From Shinella zoogloeoides (GTDB taxonomy: Bacteria; Pseudomonadota; Alphaproteobacteria; Rhizobiales; Rhizobiaceae): DNA of 64,000 nt. The stretch lies in contig NZ_QNUJ01000001.1 of NCBI RefSeq assembly GCF_003574625.1, positions 62,001-126,000 of the forward strand. Direction: 5' to 3'. The position numbers were made by a program, and so were the translations under genes. How positions within the stretch are numbered: position 1 is the first letter of the stretch; each line of letters begins with the position of its first letter. The notes under the pieces are model-generated. The model did not search any database, was not told the origin of the DNA, and worked only from the letters and a program-made list of their open reading frames with translations. Shown here one piece after another: positions 30,768-40,455 of this stretch.

Positions 30768-30784
30768 TGGCTGGGGAACCTGGA
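30768..30784. repeat. attR core, 17-bp direct repeat within tRNA-Gln
   Basis: Identical to the 17 bases at 12,392-12,408. Integration at this site rebuilt an intact tRNA gene on the right side. Confidence 0.9.
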
Positions 30785-30841
30785 TTCGAACCAAGATTAA
30801 CGGAGTCAGAGTCCGTCGTTCTACCGTTGAACTATTCCCCA
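30768..30841 (-). tRNA. tRNA-Gln (anticodon CTG)
   Basis: A 74-nt tRNA with encoded CCA. On the minus strand the acceptor TGGGGAA pairs with TTCCCCA, followed by discriminator G and CCA. The anticodon loop is CTCTGAC, giving anticodon CTG. The T loop is TTCGAAT on a CTTGG/CCAGG stem with one G-T pair. It is complete and is the attachment site of the element. Confidence 0.95.
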
Positions 30842-31039
30842 GCATGGCTGGTTCCGGCGGGGCCGGTGCCTGTGAGGCGGGCTTATAAACAAAAGGCGGC
30901 GTGTTGCAAATGTTTTTTTTTGGAAAAAATTGCGGCCTGCTGTTCGGCATGCACTGTTACCGCCGCGTCATAAAAAGAATTTGGCGAACCGGCCTGGCGC
31001 TGGTAATGTCGCGCCAACGAAGATCGAGAGAGCGCCTGC

Positions 31040-32620
31040 TTGCAGCTTAAGGCTTTGCGCGGCGCCATAGGCAGTACAGTGAACGACCCCGACAGCGGCG
31101 AAAAGCCGTCCGTTTCCGGGGCGCGAGATGCGGACAATGCGGGGCGGCCGAAGCGGTCGCGCCGTCGCAAGGGAAAGCAGAAGGGCGCCATGAGTCCCTC
31201 TGCCGTTTCCCCGTCCGCAGGCCAGGCGGCCGGTTTGTCCGCGCCCGCCGAGCGCCCCCAGGCCGCGACGAGCGGCAACAATGCGCGCCGGAACAAGCGT
31301 CGCAGGCACGGCAGGAATCCGGGCGGCGAGAATGTGCGCCCGCTCGCGCCCGTCGGCCAGCGCGAAGACCCCCAGCAGGATCAGGCGGATAGCCGCAAGC
31401 CGCGCCGCAAGCATCGTGGGCGGAAATCCGCGGCGCGTCCGGCCCCGGCGACCGCCGAAGCCGGCGGGCTCCTGCCGCCGATCGAGGCCGGCGCCGTGCC
31501 ACGCCCGCCGCAGCACGTTGCCGAACCCCGGCGCGAGGCCGCGCCGCCGCACCGTTCGGCCGAGCGCGAGCATCACGACGCGCCGCTCTACGCCGCGCTC
31601 GACCTGGGCACCAACAATTGCCGCCTTCTCGTGGCCCAGCCGACACGACCCGGCCAGTTCCGGGTGGTGGATGCCTTTTCGCGGATCGTGCGCCTCGGCG
31701 AGGGGCTTGCGGCGAGCGGCCGGCTTTCCGACGAGGCGATGGACCGCTCCGTCGAGGCGCTGAAGATCTGCGCGGCCAAGCTGAAGAACCGCAATATCCG
31801 CCGCAGCCGCCTCATCGCCACCGAGGCCTGCCGCGCGGCCGATAATGGCGAGATGTTTCTGGAGCGCGTGCGCCAGGAGACGGGGCTCGAGCTCGAGATC
31901 ATCAACCGCGAGACGGAAGCGCGGCTTGCGGTCTCCGGCTGCTCCTCGCTCGTCGGGCGCGAGGCGAAGTCCGTCGTGCTCTTCGACATCGGCGGCGGCT
32001 CCTCGGAAATCGCGGTCATCCGCATCGGCGACAACCGCTCCAGCCGGCTTGCCAACCACATCACCCACTGGACCTCGCTGCCGGTGGGCGTCGTCACGCT
32101 CTCCGAGCGCCATGGCGGACGGGACGTGACGCCGGAGAGCTTCGCGGGCATGGTCTCGGAAGTCGAGGGCATGCTGGCGAATTTCGATTGCCCGGGCGAG
32201 AGCGTCCATGCACCGGAGGATTTCCACCTCATCGGCACCTCCGGCACGGTGACGACGCTGGCGGGCGTTCATCTCGACCTGCCGCGCTACGACCGCCGCC
32301 GCGTCGACGGCGTGTGGCTCTCGGACGACGAGGTCACGGCCATGCAGGCGCGGCTGCTCTCCTGGGACTTTTCCGCCCGCGCGGCCAATCCCTGCATCGG
32401 GCCGGACCGGGCGGACCTCGTGCTCGCCGGCTGCGCCATCCTGGAGGCGATCCGTAAGCGCTGGCCGTCGCGCCGCATGCGCGTTGCCGACCGCGGCTTG
32501 CGCGAGGGCCTGCTCACCGACATGATGGCCGATGACGGCGTCTGGCGCCGCGGCCGCCACCGCCGCAACCAGCGCGGTGGCCATCGCAATCCGGCAAAGC
32601 CCGAAGGACAGGCGTCATGA
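31040..32620 (+). CDS. ppx: Ppx/GppA family exopolyphosphatase or pppGpp phosphatase with basic N-terminal extension
   Basis: It hydrolyses polyphosphate and/or pppGpp. The actin-like fold begins near residue 182 with [17 protein letters not shown] and has [12 protein letters not shown], the catalytic [13 protein letters not shown], and [16 protein letters not shown]. The first roughly 180 residues are low-complexity, rich in Arg, Lys, Pro and Ala, and have no known domain. The 526-residue call uses the TTG at 31040; a GTG at 31079 would give 513 residues. It overlaps rlmE by ATGA. Which substrate dominates is unknown. Confidence 0.88.
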   Translation: MQLKALRGAIGSTVNDPDSGEKPSVSGARDADNAGRPKRSRRRKGKQKGAMSPSAVSPSAGQAAGLSAPAERPQAATSGNNARRNKRRRHGRNPGGENVRPLAPVGQREDPQQDQADSRKPRRKHRGRKSAARPAPATAEAGGLLPPIEAGAVPRPPQHVAEPRREAAPPHRSAEREHHDAPLYAALDLGTNNCRLLVAQPTRPGQFRVVDAFSRIVRLGEGLAASGRLSDEAMDRSVEALKICAAKLKNRNIRRSRLIATEACRAADNGEMFLERVRQETGLELEIINRETEARLAVSGCSSLVGREAKSVVLFDIGGGSSEIAVIRIGDNRSSRLANHITHWTSLPVGVVTLSERHGGRDVTPESFAGMVSEVEGMLANFDCPGESVHAPEDFHLIGTSGTVTTLAGVHLDLPRYDRRRVDGVWLSDDEVTAMQARLLSWDFSARAANPCIGPDRADLVLAGCAILEAIRKRWPSRRMRVADRGLREGLLTDMMADDGVWRRGRHRRNQRGGHRNPAKPEGQAS

Positions 32621-33333
32621 CCAAGACCCCCATCGGCCGCAAGCTCGGCCAGAAGGTCAAGAAGGGCAAGCTCAAGGCCTCTTCCCGCCGCTGGCTGGAG
32701 CGTCATATCAACGATCCCTATGTGCAGCGCGCCAAGCTGGAGGGTTATCGCGCCCGCGCGGCCTTCAAGCTGCTGGAGATCGACGAGAAGCACAACATCC
32801 TCGGCGGCGCCCGGCGCATCATCGACCTTGGCGCGGCGCCCGGAAGCTGGTCGCAGATCGCCGCCAAGGTGACGGGCTCGACGGATACGGACCCGCGCGT
32901 CGCGGCCATCGACTTCCTGGAGATGGACCCGCTGCCGGGCGTGCACATCCTGCAGATGGACTTCCTTGATCCCGATGCACCGCAAAAGCTCATCGAGGCC
33001 GTCGGCGGCACGCCGAATCTCGTCATTTCCGACATGGCGGCGCCGACCACCGGCCACCGCCAGACGGACCATCTGCGCACCATGCATCTGTGCGAGGTCG
33101 CCGCGCATTTCGCCGTCGAGGTGCTGGCCGAGGGCGGGCATTTCCTCGCCAAAACCTTCCAGGGCGGCACGGAGCGCGAGCTTCTCAACATGCTCAAGCA
33201 GAATTTCAGGCAGGTCATCCATGTGAAGCCGGGCGCTTCGCGCGCCGAGTCGGTGGAAATGTTCCTGCTCGCCAAGGGCTTCAAGGGCCGCAAGGCGAAG
33301 GATGAGGCGGCGGAAGAAAACGAGGAAGCCTGA
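32617..33333 (+). CDS. rlmE: 23S rRNA (uridine-2552-2'-O)-methyltransferase
   Basis: The FtsJ/RrmJ enzyme that methylates U2552 late in 50S assembly. The 238-residue protein has [12 protein letters not shown] (catalytic Lys), the SAM motif [31 protein letters not shown] (Asp), [10 protein letters not shown] (Lys) and [17 protein letters not shown] (Glu), giving the K-D-K-E tetrad. Its start overlaps ppx (ATGA), a pairing common in Rhizobiales, and its stop overlaps the VOC gene. Confidence 0.95.
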   Translation: MTKTPIGRKLGQKVKKGKLKASSRRWLERHINDPYVQRAKLEGYRARAAFKLLEIDEKHNILGGARRIIDLGAAPGSWSQIAAKVTGSTDTDPRVAAIDFLEMDPLPGVHILQMDFLDPDAPQKLIEAVGGTPNLVISDMAAPTTGHRQTDHLRTMHLCEVAAHFAVEVLAEGGHFLAKTFQGGTERELLNMLKQNFRQVIHVKPGASRAESVEMFLLAKGFKGRKAKDEAAEENEEA

Positions 33334-33716
33334 TGCTTCTCTACACCACGGTCGGCACCAATGATCTTGTCCGCGCCGGTCGCTTCTACGATACGGTCCT
33401 GCTGCCGCTCGGTTATGCAAGGCAGAAGGAAGCGACGGGCGAGATCGGCTATGCGGCGGATGGCGACGTGCGCTGCCGCTTCTGGGTCGTGGAGCCCTTC
33501 AACCGCGAGCCGGCCACCTTCGGCAACGGCGTCACCATCGCCCTTGTCGCCCCGAACCGTGCGGCTGTCGACGCATTCCACGCTGCAGCGCTCGCTGCCG
33601 GTGGTACGGACGAGGGCGCGCCGGGCCTGCGGCCCTTTCATGCCAGCTTCTATGCGGCCTTCGTGCGCGACCATGACGGCAACAAGCTGGCGGCTGTCTG
33701 CGAAAAGCCGGAATGA
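33333..33716 (+). CDS. VOC-superfamily (glyoxalase-like) protein
   Basis: A 127-residue single VOC unit, [20 protein letters not shown] onward, with the beta-alpha-beta-beta-beta repeats and FYAAFVRDHDGNKLAAVCEK at the C terminus. The metal ligand set cannot be assigned confidently and the substrate is unknown. The start overlaps the rlmE stop (TGATG). Confidence 0.85.
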   Translation: MLLYTTVGTNDLVRAGRFYDTVLLPLGYARQKEATGEIGYAADGDVRCRFWVVEPFNREPATFGNGVTIALVAPNRAAVDAFHAAALAAGGTDEGAPGLRPFHASFYAAFVRDHDGNKLAAVCEKPE

Positions 33717-33741
33717 TTTGATTTCTTGAGGCGGGGGCGTT

Positions 33742-33893
33742 CCTCATTCCGCTGCCGGGACCTTCTCCCCGCAGGCGGGGAGAAGGGGGGTGTCGCACCG
33801 TTTTCCCCCAAGGCTCAAGATGCAGGAAAACGATGCGCCCAGCGCTCCTCGCCCCGCTTGCGGGGAGAGGATGCCGGCAGGCAGGTGAGGGGC
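33742..33893. repeat. Rhizobial intergenic mosaic-type repeat (RIME-like), copy 1
   Basis: An imperfect long palindrome starting CCTCATTCCGCTGCCGGGAC and ending in GGCAGGTGAGGGGC, with inner CTTCTCCCCGC/GCGGGGAG hairpins. A related copy lies at 36,670-36,793. The layout fits the Rhizobium-specific intergenic mosaic elements; the name is by resemblance. Confidence 0.7.
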
Positions 33894-33910
33894 TTATCCT
33901 CCACGCCTCG

Positions 33911-35320
33911 TCATTTCACCGTCACCGCGTCTTCCTCCCGGCCCGCCATGCGGTGGCCCGAGACGGTCGAGCCCGCATTCTTCGCCATGGCGATGAAGGG
34001 TAGGACGGCGGCAAGCGTCAGCACCGAAATCACCATGAAGGCGATCTGGAAGTCGCGCAGTTCCAGCGGCGAGCCGGTGAGCGATGTCTCGATCTCGAGG
34101 ATGGCGCCGGCCACCGCGACGCCGAGCGCCAGACTGATCTGCTGGAGCACCGCGCTCATCGAGGTCGCCTTGCTGGCGTCGACGTCGGGAATGTCGGCGA
34201 AGGACAGCGCGTTCACGCTGGTGAAGAAGAAGGATCGGGCAAAGCCGGCGATGAGCAGCACGCCGGCCATGAACCAGAAGGGCGTCGCGGGCGTGAAGAG
34301 GCCGTTGACGAAGGTCAGCGCCGCGCCGCAGATGCTGGCGACGATCAGCGTCGTGCGGAAGCCGGCAAGCGTGAGCACGCGCCTTGCGACGAACTTGGTG
34401 GTGATCGCCCCGATGGCGCCCGTGAAGGTGACGAGGCCGGACTGGAAGGGCGAAAGCCCGAAGCCGACCTGCAGCATCAGCGGCATCAGGAAGGGCACCG
34501 CGCCGACGGAGATGCGGAACAGCGTGCCGCCGATGGAGGCGGCGCGGAAGGCGCTGTCGCGGAAGAGTTTCAGGTCGAGCAGCGGCGTCGGATGGCGCCG
34601 CGCATGGCGGACGTAGAGCACGCCGCACAGAAGGCCGACGGCGGTGGCGACGATGCCGATGATCGGCGGCAGTGCCGGCAGGCTGACAACGGAGAGGCCG
34701 AACATCGTGCCGGAGGCGGCGACGGCGCTGAGGAAGAAGCCCGCCCAGTCGAGCGGCGGCGGGGCGGCGGCGCGGATCTCCGGCAGGTAGATGCCCGAGA
34801 GGACATAGCCGACGATGCCGACCGGCACGTTGATGAGGAAGATCCAGTGCCAGGAGAAATAGGTGGTGATGAAGCCGCCGAGCGGCGGGCCCGCCAGCGG
34901 GCCGACGAGCGCCGGGATCGTCAGCAGCGCCATTGCCGAGACGAGCTCGGAGCGCGAGGTGCTGCGCACCAGCACGAGGCGCGCGACGGGCGTCATCATC
35001 GCCCCGCCCATGCCCTGGAGGAAGCGGGCGACGACGAAGGCGACGAGGCTGTTCGCCACCGCACAGAGAATGGAGCCGGCGACGAAAACGAGGATGGCGA
35101 AGCGGAAGATGCGCTTTGCCCCGAAGCGGTCCGCCATCCAGCCGCTCAGCGGAATGAAGGTCGCGAGCGACACCATGTAGGAGGTCAGCGCCAGCTTCAG
35201 CGTGATCGGCCCGACGCCAAGATCGGCGGCGATGGCCGGCAGCGAGGTGGCGATGACGGTGGAGTCCATCTGCTCCATGAAGAGCGCGACGGCAAGGATG
35301 AGGGGAACGATACGGTTCAT
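33911..35320 (-). CDS. MFS transporter, DHA2 (14-helix) drug exporter type
   Basis: A 469-residue inner-membrane exporter starting MNRIVPLILAVALFMEQMDS. The motif LDxTIVNVALP is present as MEQMDSTVIATSLPAIA, motif A as GWMADRFGAKRIF, and motif C as GPLAGPPLGGFI. About 14 hydrophobic segments are visible. Likely substrates are lipophilic drugs or metabolites. The start at 35320 is chosen; a much longer frame upstream has no transporter features. It stands alone. Confidence 0.9.
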   Translation of the reverse strand: MNRIVPLILAVALFMEQMDSTVIATSLPAIAADLGVGPITLKLALTSYMVSLATFIPLSGWMADRFGAKRIFRFAILVFVAGSILCAVANSLVAFVVARFLQGMGGAMMTPVARLVLVRSTSRSELVSAMALLTIPALVGPLAGPPLGGFITTYFSWHWIFLINVPVGIVGYVLSGIYLPEIRAAAPPPLDWAGFFLSAVAASGTMFGLSVVSLPALPPIIGIVATAVGLLCGVLYVRHARRHPTPLLDLKLFRDSAFRAASIGGTLFRISVGAVPFLMPLMLQVGFGLSPFQSGLVTFTGAIGAITTKFVARRVLTLAGFRTTLIVASICGAALTFVNGLFTPATPFWFMAGVLLIAGFARSFFFTSVNALSFADIPDVDASKATSMSAVLQQISLALGVAVAGAILEIETSLTGSPLELRDFQIAFMVISVLTLAAVLPFIAMAKNAGSTVSGHRMAGREEDAVTVK

Positions 35321-35619
35321 CGGCAGATCGCGATACTGGTTCTGGAGCAATTCCAGCAGAAATGTGCAGCGGTTTTGCGTCCGCAATTGTGAGAAAAATA
35401 AGATGGGCGCTTTTTGCGAAATGGCAGGAAACGGCAGGCGCTTGCGCGGGCACCGTCTTCTGCGCCCGTTGCCGGCATCTGTCAAATCGCGGCGGCCTCT
35501 CCTGGCCATCACAACCCCGTGATGGGGCGGGACTGCATCGTGACCGCGCCCTAGATCGGGCCATGGCATCCTGCCGCCGGGGTCCTGAGCCCAGGCAACA
35601 CCTGACCGGAGACGATACC

Positions 35620-36612
35620 ATGGGAGACCCTTCGACGATCTCGCGCCGATCCTTGTTTCTCGCCGCCGGCGTCGGCACATTGGCCGCGCCCCTGGTGCTG
35701 AACCGCGCCGCCCTTGCCCAGACTGAGACGGACACGACCGACATGAGAGCGAGCCCCATCGAAACGCGCAGCATGAAGCTCGGCAGCTTCCGCATCCTCA
35801 CTGTGCGCGACGGCATCCGCCCTTCGGGCGCGCCGAGCGAGACCTATGGCATCGGCCAGCCCGCCGAGGCCGTCGCCGCCCTGCTCACGGAGAATTTCCT
35901 GCCCGCCGACACCTTCGTGAACAGCTTCACGCCGACGCTCGTCGATACGGGCGCGGAGGTCGTGCTGTTCGATACCGGCATGGGCGAGGGCGGGCGCAGC
36001 GCCGGCATGGGGCGGCTGCTGGAAGGGTTGAAATATGCCGGTTATACGCTGGACCAGATCTCCGTCGTCGTCCTCACCCATATGCATGGCGACCATATCG
36101 GCGGGCTAATGGAAGGCGGCAAGCCGGCCTTTCCCAATGCCCGCTACGTCACCGGCCGCACGGAATATGATTTCTGGGTCAATCCGGAGCGCATGGGAAC
36201 GCCCGCCGAGCAGGGCCACCAGGGTGTCCTCTCCAAGGTCCAGCCGCTGGCCGAAAAGCTCACCTTCATCGAGAACGAGGGCGAGGTGGTGCCCGGCGTC
36301 ACCGGGCTCGATGCCTTCGGCCATTCGCCCGGCCACATGATCTTCCGCGTCGAATCGGAGGGAAGGGCCCTGATGCTGACGGCCGACACGGCGAACCATT
36401 TCGTGCTCTCGCTCCAGCGGCCGGACTGGGAGGTTCGCTTCGACATGGACAAGGCCGCGGCGGCGGCGACCCGCAAGCGCGTCTTCGACATGATCGCGAC
36501 CGACAGGCTCCCCTTCATCGGCTACCACATGCCCTTCCCCGCTGCCGGCTTCGTGGAAAAGGCGGGCGAGGGCTATCGCTTCGTGCCGGTGAGCTATCAG
36601 TTCGACGTTTGA
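35620..36612 (+). CDS. Tat-exported MBL-fold metallo-hydrolase
   Basis: A 330-residue protein with a twin-arginine signal (SRRSLFLAAGVGTLAAPLVL, then AALAQ) and a metallo-beta-lactamase fold: LFDTGMG, THMHGDHIGG near residue 153, FGHSPGHM and TADTANH, and a C-terminal GYHMPFP that supplies a further ligand. It resembles the methyl-parathion-hydrolase/AHL-lactonase branch; the real substrate is unknown. GGAG-type site upstream of the ATG at 35620. The 299 nt before it contain no gene. Confidence 0.87.
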   Translation: MGDPSTISRRSLFLAAGVGTLAAPLVLNRAALAQTETDTTDMRASPIETRSMKLGSFRILTVRDGIRPSGAPSETYGIGQPAEAVAALLTENFLPADTFVNSFTPTLVDTGAEVVLFDTGMGEGGRSAGMGRLLEGLKYAGYTLDQISVVVLTHMHGDHIGGLMEGGKPAFPNARYVTGRTEYDFWVNPERMGTPAEQGHQGVLSKVQPLAEKLTFIENEGEVVPGVTGLDAFGHSPGHMIFRVESEGRALMLTADTANHFVLSLQRPDWEVRFDMDKAAAAATRKRVFDMIATDRLPFIGYHMPFPAAGFVEKAGEGYRFVPVSYQFDV

Positions 36613-36669
36613 GATGTCGACCGCGGTGGTGAGCCACGGATGTCTCCAGCTCGAGCGGTGGAGGCAAAA

Positions 36670-36793
36670 GCCCCTCATCCCGCTGCCGCGACCTTCTCCC
36701 CGCAAGCGGGGAGAAGGGACTTGGGGCAATGCCGTGCAACATCTGCCTTCTCCCCGCATGCGGGGAGACGATGCCGGCAGGCGGATGAGGGGC
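36670..36793. repeat. Rhizobial intergenic mosaic-type repeat (RIME-like), copy 2
   Basis: It starts GCCCCTCATCCCGCTGCCG and ends in the near complement GGCAGGCGGATGAGGGGC, with two internal CTTCTCCCCGC hairpins. It is related to the element at 33,742-33,893. Confidence 0.7.
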
Positions 36794-36973
36794 GGCGGCG
36801 CCTGTTCAGAAGCAGGCCCCGAAACCGATTGCCGGCTTTTTGCTATTCCCAATCCGTCATGAACGTGTTACCAGCCCTCGCCAACTTCCAAGAATTTCTT
36901 GCAAGCGACCGAGGTGGACAACTCCCAATGTCCTCCCTGGGCAGCCTGCTATTACACTGAAGGAACTTGGCCT

Positions 36974-38470
36974 ATGGCGCGCATCATTGAAACGGCAACC
37001 GGTCTCGAAGCCCTGACCTTCGACGACGTTCTCCTGCAGCCCGGTCACTCCGAGGTCATGCCGGGCCAGACGAACATCGCGACCCGCATCGCCCACGATT
37101 TCGAGCTGAACCTGCCGATCCTCTCCTCCGCGATGGACACGGTCACGGAAGGCCGCCTTGCCATCGCGATGGCCCAGGCCGGCGGCCTCGGCGTCATCCA
37201 CCGCAACCTGACGCCCGCCGAGCAGGCCGAGGAAGTCCGCCAGGTCAAGAAGTTCGAGAGCGGCATGGTCGTCAACCCGGTGACGATCGGCCCCGATGCG
37301 TCGCTCGCCGACGCGCTGTCGCTGATGAAGGCGCACGGCATTTCCGGCATCCCGGTCGTCGAGAACGGCGGCAATGCCAAAGCCGGCCGCCTCGTCGGCA
37401 TCCTGACGAACCGCGACGTGCGCTTCGCCTCCGACCCGACCCAGAAGATCTACGAGCTGATGACCCGTGAGAACCTCATCACGGTGAAGGAGAATGTCGA
37501 CCAGCAGGAGGCCAAGCGCCTGCTGCACCGTCACCGCATCGAGAAGCTGCTGGTGATCGACGGCGACGGCCGCTGCGTCGGCCTCATCACGGTGAAGGAC
37601 ATCGAGAAGTCGCAGCTCAATCCCAACGCCTCCAAGGATGCGCAGGGCCGCCTTCGCGCCGCCGCCGCCATCTCCGTCGGCGATGACGGCTTCGAGCGCG
37701 CCGAGCGCCTCATCGATGCCGGCGTCGACCTCATCGTCGTCGATACGGCGCACGGCCATTCGCAGCGCGTGCTCGATGCGGTGACCCGCGTGAAGAAGCT
37801 GTCGAACTCGGTCCGCGTCATGGCCGGCAACGTCGCGACGGCCGACGGCACCCGGGCGCTCATCGATGCGGGTGCGGATGCCGTCAAGGTCGGCATCGGT
37901 CCGGGCTCGATCTGCACCACCCGCATCGTCGCCGGCGTCGGCGTGCCGCAGCTCGCCGCTATCATGTCCTCCGTCGAGGCGGCGCAGGCATCGGACATTC
38001 CGGTCATTGCCGACGGTGGCATCAAGTTCTCGGGCGACCTTGCCAAGGCGATCGCCGCCGGCGCTTCCGCCGTCATGGTCGGCTCGCTGCTCGCCGGTAC
38101 GGACGAGAGCCCGGGCGAGGTCTTCCTCTACCAGGGTCGCTCCTTCAAGGCCTATCGCGGCATGGGCTCCGTCGGGGCGATGGCGCGTGGCTCGGCCGAC
38201 CGCTACTTCCAGGCGGAAGTGCGCGACACGCTGAAGCTCGTGCCGGAAGGCATCGAGGGCCAGGTGCCCTATAAGGGCCCGGTCTCGGGCGTGCTGCACC
38301 AGCTCGCCGGCGGCCTCAAGGCCTCCATGGGCTATGTCGGCGGCAAGGACATCAAGGAATACCAGGAGCGCGCCACCTTCGTGCGCATCTCCGGCGCGGG
38401 CCTGCGCGAAAGCCACGCCCATGACGTGACGATCACCCGCGAAAGCCCGAACTATCCGGGCGCCGTCTGA
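36974..38470 (+). CDS. guaB: Inosine-5'-monophosphate dehydrogenase
   Basis: It oxidises IMP to XMP with NAD, the first step to GMP. The 498-residue protein has [16 protein letters not shown] at the N terminus, two CBS domains at about 100-220, the catalytic Cys near 314 in [25 protein letters not shown], and the flap [15 protein letters not shown] lies before the ATG at 36974. Monocistronic with a terminator after it. Confidence 0.97.
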   Translation: MARIIETATGLEALTFDDVLLQPGHSEVMPGQTNIATRIAHDFELNLPILSSAMDTVTEGRLAIAMAQAGGLGVIHRNLTPAEQAEEVRQVKKFESGMVVNPVTIGPDASLADALSLMKAHGISGIPVVENGGNAKAGRLVGILTNRDVRFASDPTQKIYELMTRENLITVKENVDQQEAKRLLHRHRIEKLLVIDGDGRCVGLITVKDIEKSQLNPNASKDAQGRLRAAAAISVGDDGFERAERLIDAGVDLIVVDTAHGHSQRVLDAVTRVKKLSNSVRVMAGNVATADGTRALIDAGADAVKVGIGPGSICTTRIVAGVGVPQLAAIMSSVEAAQASDIPVIADGGIKFSGDLAKAIAAGASAVMVGSLLAGTDESPGEVFLYQGRSFKAYRGMGSVGAMARGSADRYFQAEVRDTLKLVPEGIEGQVPYKGPVSGVLHQLAGGLKASMGYVGGKDIKEYQERATFVRISGAGLRESHAHDVTITRESPNYPGAV

Positions 38471-38498
38471 TCGGCCGATCCCGACACGACCTTTGCGG

Positions 38499-38526
38499 AA
38501 TGCCCGGCTTTTGCCGGGCATTTTCG
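38499..38526 (+). terminator. Intrinsic terminator of guaB
   Basis: AATGCCCGGC and GCCGGGCATT form a 10-bp stem with a TTTT loop, followed by a T-rich tract. Confidence 0.88.
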
Positions 38527-38614
38527 TTTGGCGGGGTGCCACTCCCGTTTCGTTTTTCCGTTCGTCTGCATAGGATGAAATGCCGGCAATCTCGCCGGCT
38601 ATCGGGGGAACATC

Positions 38615-38974
38615 ATGAAGACGATTTTGGCTGGCGCCCTGCTGGGCCTGGGTCTCGTCGTGCCTGCGCAGGCGCAGACCGTCAATGCCGGCACCTACAC
38701 CGTCGAGGGCACCAATCTCGACGGTTCGGCCTATGGCGGCACGGCGACCATCGAGCTGACCAGCGAGACGACCTGCTCGATCGAATGGCACACCGGCTCG
38801 ACCACGTCGAACGGCATCTGCATGCTCTACGACAATGCCTTCGCGGCCGCCTATGTGCTGGGCGATGCCGTCGGCCTCATCGTCTACGAAGCCAAGGGCG
38901 ACGGGTCGCTGGAAGGGGCCTGGACGATCAGCGGCAAGGACGGCTCCGGCAGCGAAACGCTGACGCCGCAATAG
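38615..38974 (+). CDS. Small secreted hypothetical protein
   Basis: A 119-residue protein with a Sec signal (MKTILAGALLGLGLVVPAQA, cut after AQA). The mature part is beta-rich (TVEGTNLDGSAYGGTATIEL; GSLEGAWTISGKDGSGSETL) and contains two Cys that could form a disulfide. It is likely periplasmic and of unknown role. GGGGGAA precedes the ATG. Confidence 0.75.
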   Translation: MKTILAGALLGLGLVVPAQAQTVNAGTYTVEGTNLDGSAYGGTATIELTSETTCSIEWHTGSTTSNGICMLYDNAFAAAYVLGDAVGLIVYEAKGDGSLEGAWTISGKDGSGSETLTPQ

Positions 38975-39077
38975 GAGGGCGCGTTTTCCTTCGGCTTGCG
39001 GCACGGCAGCCTTTCCGGTTGAGGCTTTCGCCGGAAACACTTATGCAGGTGGCTGAAACGCAAGCCGAAGGTTCCCC

Positions 39078-39497
39078 ATGTCTCCCACGGAAGCCACGAT
39101 CTGGCCGATGATCGCGCATGCCGCGCTCATTTTCGGCCTCTATATCCTGCTCTCGACCCGCCGCGTCGGCGCTGTCAGGGACGGCCGTGCCAAGGCCGAG
39201 CAGTTCCGCGAGAACCGGGACGAGCCGGCCGAAAGCCTCGTCGTCAAGAACGCTATCGCCAACCAGTTCGAGCTGCCGGTGCTGTTCTATGCGGTGAGCA
39301 TCCTCCTCTACCTCGTCGATGCCGACAATCCGGTGACGGTCGTCGGCGGCTGGCTCTTCGTGGCGCTGCGCTACGCGCATGCCTATGTGCATGTCACCTC
39401 GAACCGCCTGCGCTACCGCCGCCCGCTGTTCATCGCCAGCCTGCTGGTCGCGATGATGCTCTGGCTCTGGCTCGCCGTCTGGCTGGCGCTGACCTGA
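39078..39497 (+). CDS. MAPEG-family membrane protein
   Basis: A 139-residue inner-membrane protein with four hydrophobic helices and the MAPEG-type segment KNAIANQFELPVLFYAVSIL, followed by ALRYAHAYVHVTSNRLRYR. Eukaryotic relatives are glutathione-dependent; the bacterial role is unclear. It stands alone between a secreted protein gene and a hydrolase gene. Confidence 0.88.
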   Translation: MSPTEATIWPMIAHAALIFGLYILLSTRRVGAVRDGRAKAEQFRENRDEPAESLVVKNAIANQFELPVLFYAVSILLYLVDADNPVTVVGGWLFVALRYAHAYVHVTSNRLRYRRPLFIASLLVAMMLWLWLAVWLALT

Positions 39498-39579
39498 TCC
39501 CCGGTAACGCAGTTGTGTTGGGCGCGCCGGCGCGCGGGGCCTATCTTGTCCTTCTGGCCGAAAACCCGGAGGATCCGCC

Positions 39580-40455
39580 ATGGACAGGACGCAGATCACG
39601 CAGGCGATGATCGACGCCTATGACGAATACACCCACCTGACGCTCGACCGCCGCCGCTTCATGGAGCGGCTGACGGCGCTTGCGGGCTCCGGCGCCGCGG
39701 CGGCCGCCATCGCGCCGCTGCTTGCCGCCAATTCCGCGAGCGCCGAGATGATCGCCTCCGACGACGAGCGCCTTTCGGCGAAGGATGTCGTCTATGGTGG
39801 CAGCTCGGGCGAGATGAAGGGCTATCTCGTGCGCCCGAAGGCGGCGACCGGGCCGCTCGGCACCGTCATCGTCATCCACGAGAACCGCGGCCTCAATCCG
39901 CATATCCGCGACGTCGCGCGGCGCATGGCGCTGGAAGGCTTCATTGCGCTCGCCCCTGATTTCCTCTCGCCCTCGGGCGGCACGCCGGACGACGAGGATC
40001 AGGCGCGCGACATGATCGGCAAGCTCGATCCGGCGGCCACGGCCGCCAATGCGGAGGCGAGCCTGCAGTTCCTGGCAAAGCTCGACGGCGCGAACGGCAA
40101 GGTCGGCGCCATCGGCTTCTGCTGGGGTGGCGGCCTCGTCAACCGCTTCGCGACGGCATCGCCGGAGCTGAAGGCGGCCGTCGCCTATTATGGCGCGCAG
40201 CCGTCGGCCGAGGCGGTGCCGAACATCAAGGCGGCCCTGCTGCTGCACTATGCCGGCCTCGACGAGCGCATCAATGCCGGCATCGATGCCTATCGCAAGG
40301 CGCTGGAGGCGAACGGCAAGACCTTCGAGATCCACGTCTATGACGGTGTCAACCACGCCTTCAACAACGACACCTCCGCTGCCCGCTACGACAAGGCGGC
40401 CGCCGACCTTGCCTGGCAGCGCACGGTGGCGTTCCTGAAGAAGTATGTCGGCTAG
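39580..40455 (+). CDS. Dienelactone hydrolase family protein with Tat-like leader
   Basis: A 291-residue alpha/beta hydrolase. Residues 23-60 look like a twin-arginine leader (LDRRRFMERLTALAGSG, ending in ANSASA). The hydrolase has VIVIHENRGLNPHIRDVARR, the nucleophile Cys in GFCWGGG near residue 180, a later Asp, and the His in YDGVNHAFNND. Ester or lactone substrates are expected. GGAGGA sits before the ATG. It ends in a 4-nt overlap with the convergent GNAT gene. Confidence 0.9.
   Translation: MDRTQITQAMIDAYDEYTHLTLDRRRFMERLTALAGSGAAAAAIAPLLAANSASAEMIASDDERLSAKDVVYGGSSGEMKGYLVRPKAATGPLGTVIVIHENRGLNPHIRDVARRMALEGFIALAPDFLSPSGGTPDDEDQARDMIGKLDPAATAANAEASLQFLAKLDGANGKVGAIGFCWGGGLVNRFATASPELKAAVAYYGAQPSAEAVPNIKAALLLHYAGLDERINAGIDAYRKALEANGKTFEIHVYDGVNHAFNNDTSAARYDKAAADLAWQRTVAFLKKYVG

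Larger units (their letters stand above)
12392..30784. mobile_element. Integrated capsid-encoding element (phage satellite or reduced prophage) in tRNA-Gln
   Basis: About 18.4 kb between two copies of a 17-bp repeat, the right one completing tRNA-Gln(CTG). It carries one intact tyrosine integrase at the left end, a complete head and packaging set, connectors, tail chaperones and a tape-measure protein in one rightward operon, then small unknown genes and a cargo gene at the right end. No recognisable tail tube, baseplate, receptor-binding, lysis, repressor or replication gene is present. Coding frames are intact and closely packed, which argues against random decay. Terminase follows the connectors, as in capsid-forming phage-inducible islands. 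Satellite status is inference; a deleted prophage remains possible. Confidence 0.85.
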
